Of a stretch of DNA of 64,000 nt, positions 19,101 to 28,031 are shown piece after piece. This DNA is from Kaistella faecalis (lineage in GTDB: Bacteria > Bacteroidota > Bacteroidia > Flavobacteriales > Weeksellaceae). The notes under the pieces were generated by a model that saw only the letters and a list, made by a program, of their open reading frames with translations, made no database searches and had not been told where the DNA came from. How positions within the stretch are numbered: the stretch's first letter is position 1; each line of letters opens with the position of its first letter. The DNA lies in the NCBI RefSeq assembly GCF_019195395.1, contig NZ_CP078067.1:989248-1053247 (forward strand). Direction: 5' to 3'. Made by a program: the position numbers and the translations under genes.

Positions 19101-19868
19101 TTATCCTCTGTCGATATTGGCAGTAATGTATTCTCTGTTCATTCTTGCAATTACTTCAAGAGAAATTCCTTTCGGACATTCCACTTCACAGGCTCCGGTA
19201 TTCGAGCAGTTTCCGAAACCTTCTTCGTCCATTGCTTTCACCATATTCAACACTCTTCGTTTTGCTTCAACACGTCCCTGCGGAAGCAAAGCATACTGAG
19301 AAACCTTTGCTCCAACGAACAGCATTGCTGAACCGTTTTTACAGGTCGCTACACAGGCACCGCAGCCGATACACGCCGCAGCATCCATCGCTTTGTCTGC
19401 ATCTTCTTTTGGAACCGGAATCGCGTTGGCATCCAGTGTGTTTCCTGAAGTATTCACGGAAACAAATCCTCCTGCTGCCATCACTCTGTCGAAAGCACTT
19501 CTGTCTACCACCAAATCTTTAATTACCGGAAAAGCAGCACTTCTCCAAGGTTCGATGTGGATGGTTTCGCCATCTTTAAACATTCTCATGTGAAGTTGGC
19601 AAGTGGTAATTCCCGTATCCGGGCCGTGAGATCTGCCGTTGATGTACAGGGAGCACATTCCGCAGATTCCCTCGCGACAGTCATGGTCGAAAGCAACTGG
19701 TTCTTTACCTTCGTTCACCAGATTTTCATTAAGCATATCCAGCATCTCCAGGAAAGAAGATTCTGTGGAAACGTCGGAAATCTTATAGGTTTCGAACTGT
19801 CCTTTTGATTTATTGTTTTTCTGTCTCCAAATTTTCAGAGTCAGGTTTAATCCTTTTTTTGCACTCAT
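19101..19868 (-). CDS. sdhB: Succinate dehydrogenase / fumarate reductase iron-sulfur subunit
   Basis: SdhB passes electrons from the flavoprotein to the membrane anchor in TCA-cycle complex II. The 255-residue protein carries the plant-type 2Fe-2S motif ([16 protein letters not shown] near 65-80) and two C-terminal ferredoxin-like motifs ([15 protein letters not shown] near 150 and [15 protein letters not shown] near 205-220). In both the later motifs the spacing fits the 4Fe-4S and 3Fe-4S centres of the family. It is the last gene of sdhCAB, 22 nt after sdhA, and is followed by a strong terminator. Confidence 0.96.
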   Translation of the reverse strand: MSAKKGLNLTLKIWRQKNNKSKGQFETYKISDVSTESSFLEMLDMLNENLVNEGKEPVAFDHDCREGICGMCSLYINGRSHGPDTGITTCQLHMRMFKDGETIHIEPWRSAAFPVIKDLVVDRSAFDRVMAAGGFVSVNTSGNTLDANAIPVPKEDADKAMDAAACIGCGACVATCKNGSAMLFVGAKVSQYALLPQGRVEAKRRVLNMVKAMDEEGFGNCSNTGACEVECPKGISLEVIARMNREYITANIDRG

Positions 19869-19890
19869 TTCTCTATAACTTTTTTGGAGA

Positions 19891-21903
19891 TTATTTATAA
19901 CTTCTTGTTTTCACTTCGATGTTCTCGTAAATGAGTTCTTCTTTGTGCATCACTTCCTGGTTGATGTCTTCTCCCTGATATTCCCATGCAGCAACATATT
20001 TGAAGTTCTGGTCATCTCTTTCTGCCTCACCTTCCGGTGTTGCGTGATCCCAACGGAAATGTCCGCCGCAGGATTCCTCTCTCTTCAAAGCATCGAGGGC
20101 CATCAGCTGTCCTAATTCAAGGAAATCTGCAACTCTAAGTGCTTTTTCAAGCTCCATATTCATCTCTTCGTTGGTACCAGGTACTTTTACATTTTTCCAG
20201 AAATCATTTCTTACTTCTTCGATTTCTTTGATGGCTTCTTTTAATCCTTCCGGAGTTCTTCCCATTCCCACCTTATTCCACATAATGTGTCCTAATTTCT
20301 TGTGGAAATAATCTACCGTATGTGTTCCTTTATTGTTGATGAAGAAATCAATCTTATCCTGAACTTCTTTCTCAGCGGCATCGAAATCTGCAGTATTGGT
20401 AGGAATTGAGCCTGTTCTGATATCTGCTGAAAGATAATCTGCAATCGTATATGGAAGAACGAAATAACCGTCCGCCAGACCCTGCATCAGTGCAGAAGCA
20501 CCCAATCTGTTCGCTCCGTGATCCGAGAAATTAGCTTCACCTAGAACAAAACATCCCGGAATGGAAGACTGCAGGTTATAATCAACCCAAACACCACCCA
20601 TGGTATAGTGAACCGCAGGATAAATCTTCATTGGAGTTACATATGGATTCTCGCCGGTGATTTTTTCGTACATCACGAAAAGGTTACCGTACTTTTCTTC
20701 GATCCAGGCTTTCCCTAAATCATAAATCTGCTGATCTGTAGGATTATGAATATTTTTCTCAAGGGCTGCCTCGCGGCCTTTTTTAGTAATTTCTGTAGAG
20801 AAATCTAAATAAACACCTTCTTTAGTATCATTATTTTCAATACCGAAACCGGCATCACATCTTTCCTTTGCTGCTCTTGAAGCCACATCACGCGGAACCA
20901 GGTTTCCGAAAGCTGGATATCTTCTTTCCAGATAATAATCGCGGTTTTTTTCAGGAATACTTTCTGCCCTGAGCTTTCCTTCACGAATTGCCACAGCATC
21001 TTCTATATTTTTAGGAACCCAGATTCTTCCCGAGTTTCTTAAGGATTCAGACATCAAAGTCAGTTTCGACTGTTGTGTCCCGTGAACCGGAATACAAGTC
21101 GGGTGAATTTGCACATAACAAGGATTTGCGAAATACGCTCCTTTTTTGTGAATCTTCCACGCTGCTGAAACATTGGAACCCATTGCATTTGTTGAAAGGA
21201 AATATACGTTTCCGTAGCCTCCCGAAGCAATTACTACAGCATGTGCAGAATGTCTTTCGATTTCTCCGGTTACAAGATTTCTTGCGATAATCCCTCTTGC
21301 TTTTCCGTCAACAATTACGAGCTCAAGCATTTCGTGACGGTTGTACATTTTGATTCTTCCTTTCCCAATCTGGCGGCTCATGGCAGAATAAGCTCCCAAA
21401 AGCAGTTGCTGCCCAGTTTGCCCTTTTGCATAGAAAGTTCTTTTTACCTGAACACCACCGAAAGAACGGTTATCAAGCTGCCCACCATATTCTCTTCCAA
21501 ACGGTACGCCCTGTGCTACACACTGGTCGATAATGTTTGCAGAAACTTCTGCTAAACGGTAAACATTAGCCTCTCTTGCGCGGTAATCTCCACCTTTAAT
21601 AGTATCATAAAACAGACGGTAAGTTGAATCTCCGTCGCCCTGATAGTTTTTTGCAGCATTAATACCACCCTGCGCAGCAATGGAGTGCGCTCTTCTAGGT
21701 GAATCCTGATAACAGAATGCCTTTACATTATAGCCCTGCTCTGCAAGTGTTGCAGCCGCAGAACCACCTGCCAAACCTGTCCCCACAACGATAATATCTA
21801 TTTTATCACGGTTGTTCGGCGCAACCAGGTTCATGTGATTTTTATGATTAGTCCACTTTTCCGCTAAGGGACCGTGTGGGATTTTTGAATCTAATTTGCT
21901 CAT
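19891..21903 (-). CDS. sdhA: Succinate dehydrogenase / fumarate reductase flavoprotein subunit
   Basis: The 670-residue catalytic subunit of complex II oxidises succinate to fumarate with covalently bound FAD. Visible features are the FAD dinucleotide fold ([21 protein letters not shown] near 38-58), the flavinylation segment [17 protein letters not shown] with the attachment His near residue 72, HPTCIP in the substrate region, and the conserved [10 protein letters not shown] and [20 protein letters not shown] segments. Length fits the larger FrdA-like type used with cytochrome b558 anchors. Gene order is sdhC-sdhA-sdhB on the minus strand. Confidence 0.97.
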   Translation of the reverse strand: MSKLDSKIPHGPLAEKWTNHKNHMNLVAPNNRDKIDIIVVGTGLAGGSAAATLAEQGYNVKAFCYQDSPRRAHSIAAQGGINAAKNYQGDGDSTYRLFYDTIKGGDYRAREANVYRLAEVSANIIDQCVAQGVPFGREYGGQLDNRSFGGVQVKRTFYAKGQTGQQLLLGAYSAMSRQIGKGRIKMYNRHEMLELVIVDGKARGIIARNLVTGEIERHSAHAVVIASGGYGNVYFLSTNAMGSNVSAAWKIHKKGAYFANPCYVQIHPTCIPVHGTQQSKLTLMSESLRNSGRIWVPKNIEDAVAIREGKLRAESIPEKNRDYYLERRYPAFGNLVPRDVASRAAKERCDAGFGIENNDTKEGVYLDFSTEITKKGREAALEKNIHNPTDQQIYDLGKAWIEEKYGNLFVMYEKITGENPYVTPMKIYPAVHYTMGGVWVDYNLQSSIPGCFVLGEANFSDHGANRLGASALMQGLADGYFVLPYTIADYLSADIRTGSIPTNTADFDAAEKEVQDKIDFFINNKGTHTVDYFHKKLGHIMWNKVGMGRTPEGLKEAIKEIEEVRNDFWKNVKVPGTNEEMNMELEKALRVADFLELGQLMALDALKREESCGGHFRWDHATPEGEAERDDQNFKYVAAWEYQGEDINQEVMHKEELIYENIEVKTRSYK

Positions 21904-21961
21904 TTTTAAGAATTTTAAAATATAAACTTTAAGGAATTAATGCTGAATTAAAACTTAAAAT

Positions 21962-22624
21962 TTACTGAGTTAAGAAATGATACACTGCAATTAAAATAAA
22001 TCCTGCAGGAATCAATATGGAATACCAAGTTCCAAGAGCTTTGATTACCGGAGTATATTTCGGATGTCTAGCGCCTACAGACTGAAAAGACGACTGGAAA
22101 CCATGCGCCAAGTGCAATCCCAAAAGAACGAATGCGATGATATAAAATATCACCCGCCAAGCATCAGCAAATTTCGCGTGCAGTTCGTGCCAGAATCTTT
22201 CATTGTCGGGAGTGTTTGCTTCAATGTACTTGAAATTGATCTCGTGCCACCAGAAATCATACATGTGAAGGCCTAAAAAAGCCAAAACCACCAAACCAGA
22301 AATGATCATGTTTCGCGACGTCCATGTAGAATTGGCGGAACCGTTGTTTACTGCGTACTGTATCGGTCTTGCGCTTCTGTTCTTAAGTTCCAGAACAAAG
22401 CCCATTACGAAGTGAAAAATCACCGCAAATCCAAGAACTGGCTGCATCAGAAACTGAATCAAAGGATTGTATCCCATAAATTCCGAAGCTGAGTTGAATG
22501 CTTCTGGACTGAAAACTGAGATTAAATTCACCGAAAGGTGCATGATAAGGAATATGAGCAAAAACATTGCAGACAATGCCATTGCGTACTTTCTACCAAT
22601 AGTAGAACTTGTTAATCCTGCCAT
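21962..22624 (-). CDS. sdhC: Succinate dehydrogenase cytochrome b558 membrane subunit
   Basis: The 220-residue anchor subunit has five hydrophobic helices (near residues 12-34, 56-77, 101-121, 150-171 and 195-216) and several helix-embedded His residues (MHLSVNL, FHFVMGF, LHMYDFW, LHLAHGF). These fit a di-haem, single-polypeptide anchor that passes electrons to menaquinone. The open frame begins at a TTG (22651) that lies inside a TAACTTTG -7 element (22649-22656). The ATG at 22624, giving MAGLTSSTIGRKY, is therefore the start. This gene leads the sdhCAB operon, 58 nt ahead of sdhA. Confidence 0.95.
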   Translation of the reverse strand: MAGLTSSTIGRKYAMALSAMFLLIFLIMHLSVNLISVFSPEAFNSASEFMGYNPLIQFLMQPVLGFAVIFHFVMGFVLELKNRSARPIQYAVNNGSANSTWTSRNMIISGLVVLAFLGLHMYDFWWHEINFKYIEANTPDNERFWHELHAKFADAWRVIFYIIAFVLLGLHLAHGFQSSFQSVGARHPKYTPVIKALGTWYSILIPAGFILIAVYHFLTQ

Positions 22625-22648
22625 AATATTGTTTAAATTGAATTTCCA

Positions 22649-22656
22649 CAAAGTTA
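22649..22656 (-). promoter_or_regulatory. -7 promoter element of sdhCAB
   Basis: TAACTTTG on the minus strand matches TAnnTTTG and ends 24 nt before the sdhC ATG. No TTG -33 box is seen at the usual 19-nt distance. The element overlaps the in-frame TTG at 22651 and rules it out as start codon. Confidence 0.55.
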
Positions 22657-22773
22657 AAAAAATGTTAAGGTATGCGAAGGTGAGAAATGTCAGAAAATTT
22701 CAGTTTGTAATCTTTCTAAATAAGAAAATATGACTTAGTAGACTCATTTACAAAGACATTGCGACTATTATTT

Positions 22774-24570
22774 TTACTTAAAATCAAAATTTTCACCATT
22801 AATCACGATTTTTTCGACCTCATCAGAGATGATAATGATCTCGAAATTCTGGGCCCTGCGGGAAGTAAGATAAGGCTCAATGACAAACTTTTCGATTTTA
22901 GGATAATTAGCATTTATCTTCATAACAAACTGTACCTTATCTCTCTTTTTTACTGAAATTATCTTTTCCTTATAATAGGAATGCTCAAGAACTTCATTCG
23001 TGTGCAACGCTTTGTAGTTTATTAAAAATCTAAGTACTATAAATATAAGTAAAAAGTAAGAAATACGCAGAACATTTTTCAATGTAAAATTATTTATGGC
23101 AAATCTTAAAAACCAGACAACTAAAAATGATACAAAAACTTCAGGCAGTGTCATCGGAATCATTTTAAAAAATGCAACATCAATATCTGCGAAAAAGTGA
23201 ATGGTTTTTAAAGTACCTGTAACTGCAGCATCATAAATTTGATCCAGCCATTCAAGGTGTAAAGAAAATTCGATCAAGACAGTCATTAACAGCGAAAACA
23301 CGATCATAATTTCCGAAAACGGAATCACAATAAGATTGGCTATAATTGAAATTCCCGAATATTGATGGAAATAATAAATTACCAGCGGAAGCGTCGCAAT
23401 CTGTGCCGCGAAACTTATCGACACTACGTTCACCATAAAATTCTGGAAGTTGTTTTTAGGTTTCGGCAAGTACTTGAGAATCGGCTGATTCAGCCAGAAA
23501 ATTCCGAAAACCGCCACAAAACTTAACTGAAAACCCACATCGAAAAACTGATTCGTATCTAAAATCAATATAGAAAAAGCCGCAACCGCCATTGCGTGCA
23601 GCAAATCAGGTTTACGCTGCAGCACAACCGAAATATAATACGCTGAGATCATTATACAGCTGCGTACCACAGAGCTCCCGTAATCGATAAATACAGCAAA
23701 TGCCCAGATGAGAATAAGCGAAATAATAATTTTGTGATTTCTGTATCCTGGCGGGAATAAAGATTTTAGAATTAACAGAATCAGCCAGAAGATAATTGCC
23801 ATATGCGATCCGGAAATTGCCAGGACGTGCATCAAACCGGATTTGGTAAAATCCTGAACCGTCTCGGCATCCATTTCGGTGCGGTCTGCGAGGATGATTC
23901 CTTTTGTAAACTCGCGGGCGCGCTTGCTGAAATTAGCCCGATCTATTTTAGCCAGACTTTCGAGTCTTTTCTGCCTGATTTTCTCAGAAAAACTTAAATC
24001 ATTTCTTAAACCGCTGCGAAAAGAATTTGGGAGATAAGCCTGAAAATAAATATCCTTGCGGGAAAGGTATTTAGCGTAATCAAACTGAAAATCACTGTAA
24101 GATTTCTGCAGCGGATTAATGTAGGCTTCGGCTTTGTAATAGTGAAGGAAATTCAGGTCAGCTTCCGATTTCGGGACAGAAAGAACGCTTAAAAAAGGTT
24201 GCTTTTCCTTCCACGCAACGATTTCATAGCGGCGGTTCTTTTCGTTGGAATTCAGTTTCTTAGTGATTTTGAAAACAATATTTTCTTTACTCTTCAAATC
24301 CGGAAGCGGAGGTTTTTTTGAATTCAGAAAATGAGCGATAATTCCTAAAGAAAAGAAGAGAATAAACAGCGAAATATGCCGGAATCTGTGCAGATAAAAA
24401 TTTTTAATTACATAAAAACCAAGCATGACAAAACTGAAACCCAGCAGCATATAAATATACCGCAGTTTCAGCGAAACAAAATCCTGCAGAAGAATTCCAA
24501 GAATAAAACAGATGCAGAGAATAAGTAAAGGTTGTTTATGCAAGGTGATTTTTATACGTAAAAGTATCAA
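22774..24570 (-). CDS. comEC: ComEC/Rec2-family DNA-uptake channel, short form
   Basis: This is the inner-membrane channel of natural transformation, thought to pass single-stranded DNA into the cytoplasm. The 598-residue protein has N-terminal helices followed by a DUF4131-like soluble domain (about 85-190). A competence domain with many membrane helices follows from about 220, with HVLAISGSHMAIIF near 250, an SVVRSCIM motif near 303 and QLSFVAVFGIFWL near 348. The C-terminus is a roughly 90-residue tail with no metallo-beta-lactamase domain. No ATG is near the start: the frame opens with a TTG at 24570, and another TTG at 24543 would give M-HKQPLLILCICF, also plausible. It lies 27 nt behind lpxB and is probably co-transcribed. 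Confidence 0.9.
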   Translation of the reverse strand: MILLRIKITLHKQPLLILCICFILGILLQDFVSLKLRYIYMLLGFSFVMLGFYVIKNFYLHRFRHISLFILFFSLGIIAHFLNSKKPPLPDLKSKENIVFKITKKLNSNEKNRRYEIVAWKEKQPFLSVLSVPKSEADLNFLHYYKAEAYINPLQKSYSDFQFDYAKYLSRKDIYFQAYLPNSFRSGLRNDLSFSEKIRQKRLESLAKIDRANFSKRAREFTKGIILADRTEMDAETVQDFTKSGLMHVLAISGSHMAIIFWLILLILKSLFPPGYRNHKIIISLILIWAFAVFIDYGSSVVRSCIMISAYYISVVLQRKPDLLHAMAVAAFSILILDTNQFFDVGFQLSFVAVFGIFWLNQPILKYLPKPKNNFQNFMVNVVSISFAAQIATLPLVIYYFHQYSGISIIANLIVIPFSEIMIVFSLLMTVLIEFSLHLEWLDQIYDAAVTGTLKTIHFFADIDVAFFKMIPMTLPEVFVSFLVVWFLRFAINNFTLKNVLRISYFLLIFIVLRFLINYKALHTNEVLEHSYYKEKIISVKKRDKVQFVMKINANYPKIEKFVIEPYLTSRRAQNFEIIIISDEVEKIVINGENFDFK

Positions 24571-24597
24571 TCTTTACGTATAAAATCCACCGTAAAA

Positions 24598-25704
24598 TCA
24601 CCCTTTCACAATTATATCGGCGGCCTGGTCGCTTGCTCCTCTCCCACCCAGTTTCTGGCGCAGCAATTCAAATTCATCCAACATTTTCTGTCTCCCATGG
24701 CCTTCTATCAAAAGCTTAAGTTCCCGTACCAGATTGTCGGTATTCAGTTGCTGCTGTATCAGCTCTGTTACAATTTCGCGGTCCATAATCAGGTTTACCA
24801 GCGATATATATTTAATGTTCTTTACGACTCTTTTACCGATTTCGTAAGAAATTCTGCTGCTTCGGTAGCAAACCACTTCGGGAATATTGAGCAAAGCGGT
24901 TTCCAATGTTGCCGTACCGGAGGTGACCAAAGCGGCCTTCGAACACCTCAGCAGATCATAGGTTTTGTTCGACACAAAATGAACATTATCGTCAACATAT
25001 TTCTGATAGAATTCTTTAGGCAAACTTGGCGCACCTGCGATCACAAACTGATAATCCTTAAAAAACGGCCTAACCGAAAGCATCAGCTCCAGCATCTTGG
25101 TGACTTCCTGTTCGCGGGATCCTGGCAGTAAGGCGATAATTTCCTTCCCGTTTAAGTGATGTTCTTCTTTGAATTTCTGAACATCAATTGCTGGTAAATC
25201 CGAAATAGCATCAAGCAAAGGATGACCCACAAAATGTGCATCAACCTGATGTTTCCTGTAAAATTCCTTTTCGAAGGGAAGAATCACAAGCATCTCATCT
25301 ACATAATTCTTAATCTTTTCTACACGCCCTTCCTTCCACGCCCAAAGCTGCGGAGAAATATAATAAACCACTTTTATTCCGAGTGTTTTCGCAAACTCCG
25401 CAATTCTTAAATTAAAACCGGGATAATCTACCAAAATCAGCACATCTGGCTGGTAAAGCTCGATGTCGTTTTTGCAGATTTTAATATTCTTTAAAATCGT
25501 TCTCAGGTTTTTAGCTACTTCCAGAAAACCCATGAAAGCCAGATCCCGATAATGTTTTACCGGTTCCGTACCAGCAACACTGGTCATTAAATCTCCGCCC
25601 CAAAAACGGAATTCCGCCTCGGGATCTTTCCGAAGAATCGATTTCATGAGATTAGATGCGTGAAGGTCTCCGGAGGCTTCGCCGGCAATGATATAGTATT
25701 TCAC
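24598..25704 (-). CDS. lpxB: Lipid-A-disaccharide synthase
   Basis: LpxB (368 aa) is a peripheral inner-membrane glycosyltransferase of the GT19 family. It joins UDP-2,3-diacylglucosamine and lipid X to form the lipid A disaccharide. Motifs seen are the N-terminal YYIIAGEASGDLHASNLM, VLILVDYPGFNLRIA near 90, YYISPQLWAWKEGRVEKI near 115, HFVGHPLLD near 158, ALLPGSREQEV near 193 and the TSGTATLET donor-binding loop near 262. Its promoter region faces and overlaps that of the divergent DUF2480 gene; the likely -7 box TATCTTTG is at 25730-25737. comEC follows after 27 nt. Confidence 0.96.
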   Translation of the reverse strand: MKYYIIAGEASGDLHASNLMKSILRKDPEAEFRFWGGDLMTSVAGTEPVKHYRDLAFMGFLEVAKNLRTILKNIKICKNDIELYQPDVLILVDYPGFNLRIAEFAKTLGIKVVYYISPQLWAWKEGRVEKIKNYVDEMLVILPFEKEFYRKHQVDAHFVGHPLLDAISDLPAIDVQKFKEEHHLNGKEIIALLPGSREQEVTKMLELMLSVRPFFKDYQFVIAGAPSLPKEFYQKYVDDNVHFVSNKTYDLLRCSKAALVTSGTATLETALLNIPEVVCYRSSRISYEIGKRVVKNIKYISLVNLIMDREIVTELIQQQLNTDNLVRELKLLIEGHGRQKMLDEFELLRQKLGGRGASDQAADIIVKG

Positions 25705-25719
25705 TTGGTTTTAAAATTG

Positions 25720-25737
25720 TAATTTTGCTCAAAGATA
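25720..25737. promoter_or_regulatory. Overlapping face-to-face -7 elements of lpxB and the DUF2480 gene
   Basis: TAATTTTG (25720-25727, plus strand) fits the -7 box of the DUF2480 gene starting at 25749. TATCTTTG (25730-25737, minus strand) fits that of lpxB starting at 25704. The two elements lie only 2 nt apart and point towards each other, so predicted transcripts would overlap by about 10 nt at their 5' ends. A polymerase on one should exclude the other. Both start codons lie beyond the opposite promoter. Confidence 0.5.
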
Positions 25738-25748
25738 AAGATAAAAAA

Positions 25749-26258
25749 ATGTCAGAAGATTTTGAAATTAAAAATAAAATATCCGAAAGTGGGCTGGTGA
25801 ATTTTGACCTTTCCCAATTGGTGCCAAAAGGCAGAAGAATCGGTGTTGACCTGAAGGATTTTCTCTTCGAAGGAATGATTCTTAAAGAAAAAGATTTCCG
25901 CGAAAAAGTTGCCGCCATCAATCCTCTGGATTTCACAGGTGCATATGTCTACATTTACAATTCAGCTGATGCTATCGTGCCGCTTTGGGCTTATTTTCTC
26001 CTTACCGCAAAAATAACCGATGAGGCTAAAAAAATTATTTTCGGAAACCGCGAAGATTTAGAAGTATTGATCATGCACAGTGCTGTGCAGACTTATGATT
26101 TTACAGATTTAACGGACAAACGGGTTCTGGTAAAAGGCTGCTCGGACATCAACATTCCGGAAAACGCGTACATCGAGCTTGTAGAACAACTTAAACCAAT
26201 CGTAAAATCGCTGATGTTTGGCGAAGCCTGTTCTAATGTTCCGATTTTTAAAAACTAA
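25749..26258 (+). CDS. DUF2480 family protein
   Basis: The 169-residue cytosolic-looking protein has no signal peptide or membrane helix. The family is recognised from the N-terminal block NKISESGLVNFDL, RIGVDLKDFLFEGMILKEKDFRE near 35-57, the middle AIVPLWAYFLL and the C-terminal KGCSDINIPENAYIELVEQLKPIVKSLMFGEACSNVPI. The clustered Cys (KGCSD and EACSN) could bind a metal, but this is speculative. The frame opens at a TTG (25725) inside a TAATTTTG -7 element, so the ATG at 25749 (MSEDFE) is chosen. It is divergent from lpxB. The family is largely restricted to Bacteroidetes and has no assigned function. Confidence 0.88.
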   Translation: MSEDFEIKNKISESGLVNFDLSQLVPKGRRIGVDLKDFLFEGMILKEKDFREKVAAINPLDFTGAYVYIYNSADAIVPLWAYFLLTAKITDEAKKIIFGNREDLEVLIMHSAVQTYDFTDLTDKRVLVKGCSDINIPENAYIELVEQLKPIVKSLMFGEACSNVPIFKN

Positions 26259-26310
26259 ATTTTAACAGTTTTTTATCATTGTTGAAAACTGATGTAGGAA
26301 CAGATTTTGG

Positions 26311-26318
26311 TAACTTTG
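26311..26318 (+). promoter_or_regulatory. -7 element of the DUF937 gene
   Basis: TAACTTTG matches TAnnTTTG and ends 35 nt before the ATG at 26354. TTG triplets occur upstream near 26279-26284, but the spacing (26 nt) is longer than the usual 19. Confidence 0.4.
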
Positions 26319-26353
26319 AGAATCAACATTCAAAAACACCAAAACAATAAAAT

Positions 26354-27019
26354 ATGAACTTAATTGATTTAATCACCGGAAATGCCGGAAATCAGGTAGC
26401 CTCGCAAGCCGAAAACAAATTCGGTATCAATAAAAATCAGATTATTGCACTTCTCGCGGTAGCTGCACCGCTGGTAATTTCTTACCTGAGAAAAAAATCC
26501 CAGGAAGATCCCAATGAAGCCGAAGCGCTAAACAACGCACTCGAGAAAGATCACGACGGAAGCATTCTAGATAATCCAGCGCAGGTTGAAGCAAGACAGC
26601 AGGAAGGCGGCTCGATTCTGGACCATATTTTTGGCGGTCAGAAATCGCAGGTTGAAAACCAACTTTCGCAGAATACAGGAATTTCAATGGATAAGATAGG
26701 GCCGGTTCTTGCAATGCTTGCACCCCTGATCATGGGCTACATTGGTAAAGAAAAACAGTCAAGCGGCGTAAATTCCGGTGGTGGACTGGGAGATTTACTG
26801 GGTGGAATTTTGGGCGGTGCACAAAATCAGGCGCAGGCTGAGCCTTCAAACCCTTTGAACGATATTTTAGGAAGCGTACTTGGAGGCGGCTCTCAGCAGT
26901 CTTCAGGAAATCCACTTAATGACATTCTGGGCAGTGTTTTGGGTGGTGGTAACAACCAGCAACAACAGCAAGGAGGTTTGGGCGGACTTTTAGGAAGCAT
27001 CTTGGGAGGCGGAAAATAG
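26354..27019 (+). CDS. DUF937 domain protein with glycine-rich C-terminal repeats
   Basis: The 221-residue protein has two copies of a helical DUF937/YidB-like unit, near residues 1-75 (MNLIDLITGNAGNQVASQAENKFGI, then the helix IALLAVAAPLVISYLRKK) and 95-135 (QNTGISMDKIGPVLAMLAPLIMGYIGKEK). A low-complexity tail from about 140 has tandem units built on the pattern D(L/I)LG-x-(I/V)LGGG, including two exact NPLNDILGSVLGGG copies, and Gln runs. There is no signal peptide. The family is widespread but of unknown function. It stands alone between its own -7 element and a bidirectional terminator shared with the THX gene. Confidence 0.87.
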   Translation: MNLIDLITGNAGNQVASQAENKFGINKNQIIALLAVAAPLVISYLRKKSQEDPNEAEALNNALEKDHDGSILDNPAQVEARQQEGGSILDHIFGGQKSQVENQLSQNTGISMDKIGPVLAMLAPLIMGYIGKEKQSSGVNSGGGLGDLLGGILGGAQNQAQAEPSNPLNDILGSVLGGGSQQSSGNPLNDILGSVLGGGNNQQQQQGGLGGLLGSILGGGK

Positions 27020-27040
27020 CAAGTCCACTTCACACTAAAT

Positions 27041-27074
27041 AAAAAAACCGAAGATTATTCTTCGGTTTTTTTTG
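27041..27074. terminator. Bidirectional terminator between the DUF937 and THX genes
   Basis: A hairpin AAAACCGAAG / CTTCGGTTTT has A-run and T-run flanks on both sides. It serves the plus-strand DUF937 gene (stop at 27019). Its right arm overlaps the last codons of the minus-strand THX gene (stop at 27055). Confidence 0.85.
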
Positions 27075-27351
27075 TTTTTGCTGCTTTAGGCTTTGCGTCC
27101 TTATCGGATTTCTCAGCTTTAGGTTTCGCTGCTGTTTTGGGTTTGGTTTCGGAAGGCATTTCCGCATTTTCAGATTTATCATTCGGATAGCCCACTTCTT
27201 TTCTGACTTTCACTTTAGATGCTTTTTTATCGTCTTCATCTAAAACCTTCACCGGAATATTTTTCACGGAGTTCGATTTTCTTGGTCTTTTCTTTCCATA
27301 ACTTCCTGCAGTCACTTTTCCGCGTCTTGATTTCTGATCACCTTTTCCCAT
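27055..27351 (-). CDS. 30S ribosomal protein THX (bTHX) with long charged tail
   Basis: THX is a very small basic protein found in the 30S head of Thermus and in Bacteroidetes. The N-terminal segment MGKGDQKSRRGKVTAGSYGKKRPRK is the family signature. Here the protein is 98 residues, much longer than the core of roughly 30-40, because of a low-complexity Lys/Ala/Glu/Pro tail (about residues 45-98, with KPK and KAAK repeats). Similar tails occur on S2 and L17 in this window. The gene is monocistronic, and its 3' end is part of the terminator hairpin. Confidence 0.85.
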   Translation of the reverse strand: MGKGDQKSRRGKVTAGSYGKKRPRKSNSVKNIPVKVLDEDDKKASKVKVRKEVGYPNDKSENAEMPSETKPKTAAKPKAEKSDKDAKPKAAKTKKTEE

Positions 27352-27415
27352 AATTAATACTGTTTTTTTGTTATTGATTTACACAAAGTTAAGCAAAAAA
27401 CACACTCGTTGGGTT

Positions 27416-27907
27416 CTAAATTCTTACAATTTCAAACTTTCTTTTTTTGAACTTCCGCCATTCCCACGGAGCGATAGGTTCTTTTTCCTGCCAAAGTCCG
27501 CGTTTCTTTTTTCGTGCTTCCATTTCCAGATCTGCATAATTTTCACTTTTTGAATACCGCTTGAAATGCCATGCTAAGCCGTTCCTCACTAACTCTTTTC
27601 CTAAATTCTGGTTCTTATAGAAAATTTCACCGATCCACCTTCCGTTTCTGTCCCTTTTGCCGTTTCCAATCACTACAACAGTCTTTCCAAAACAAAAATC
27701 TGAAGCGAACATTTTTGCCTTAGCCCCATATGGCTGATTTTTCTCCGGCGCATCAATATGTTCAAGTCTAACAACGATCTCTCTATGTTCATTCAGCACT
27801 ACAAACGTATCACCGTCCTTCACGCCCACCACTTTTCCCGAAATTTTCTGTGAAAAGCCAAATCCGTAAAAACACACACAGAACAATAAAAACAGTAATC
27901 TCCTCAT
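27416..27907 (-). CDS. Secreted thermonuclease-like (SNase fold) nuclease
   Basis: From the ATG at 27907 the product is 163 residues with a signal peptide ([20 protein letters not shown]). A staphylococcal-nuclease OB fold follows: [13 protein letters not shown] near 27, the metal/active-site segment [16 protein letters not shown] near 45-60 (Arg and Asp expected in catalysis), the second active-site Arg region [11 protein letters not shown] near 87-97, and [19 protein letters not shown] near 110. The frame extends further upstream to 28000, but that would put the signal peptide internally and run into the aspS promoter. It is likely a calcium-dependent extracellular or periplasmic nuclease that degrades DNA and RNA. 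Confidence 0.9.
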   Translation of the reverse strand: MRRLLFLLFCVCFYGFGFSQKISGKVVGVKDGDTFVVLNEHREIVVRLEHIDAPEKNQPYGAKAKMFASDFCFGKTVVVIGNGKRDRNGRWIGEIFYKNQNLGKELVRNGLAWHFKRYSKSENYADLEMEARKKKRGLWQEKEPIAPWEWRKFKKRKFEIVRI

Positions 27908-27965
27908 ATTTTTTAGCCAAGGCGTAAATCTAAGCATATTAGGGCAGGATTCAAACCAGAGTGAA

Positions 27966-27995
27966 TTGATTTCCCGTACAAAAAACTTATCTTTG
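27966..27995 (+). promoter_or_regulatory. Consensus promoter of aspS
   Basis: TTG (27966-27968), exactly 19 nt, then TATCTTTG (27988-27995), continuing into GCACAC, matches the flavobacterial TTG-N19-TAnnTTTG consensus. The -33 TTG is also in frame with aspS, so it can be mistaken for a start codon. Confidence 0.8.
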
Positions 27996-28031
27996 CACAC
28001 GATAAAATCTCAACTTTCAAACATCAAATTT

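Noticed and set aside
26850-27016. Repeated GGTGG / GGCGG-rich sequence considered as a tandem-repeat element
   Set aside because: It lies inside the DUF937 gene and encodes its glycine-rich C-terminal repeats in frame, so it is a protein repeat.
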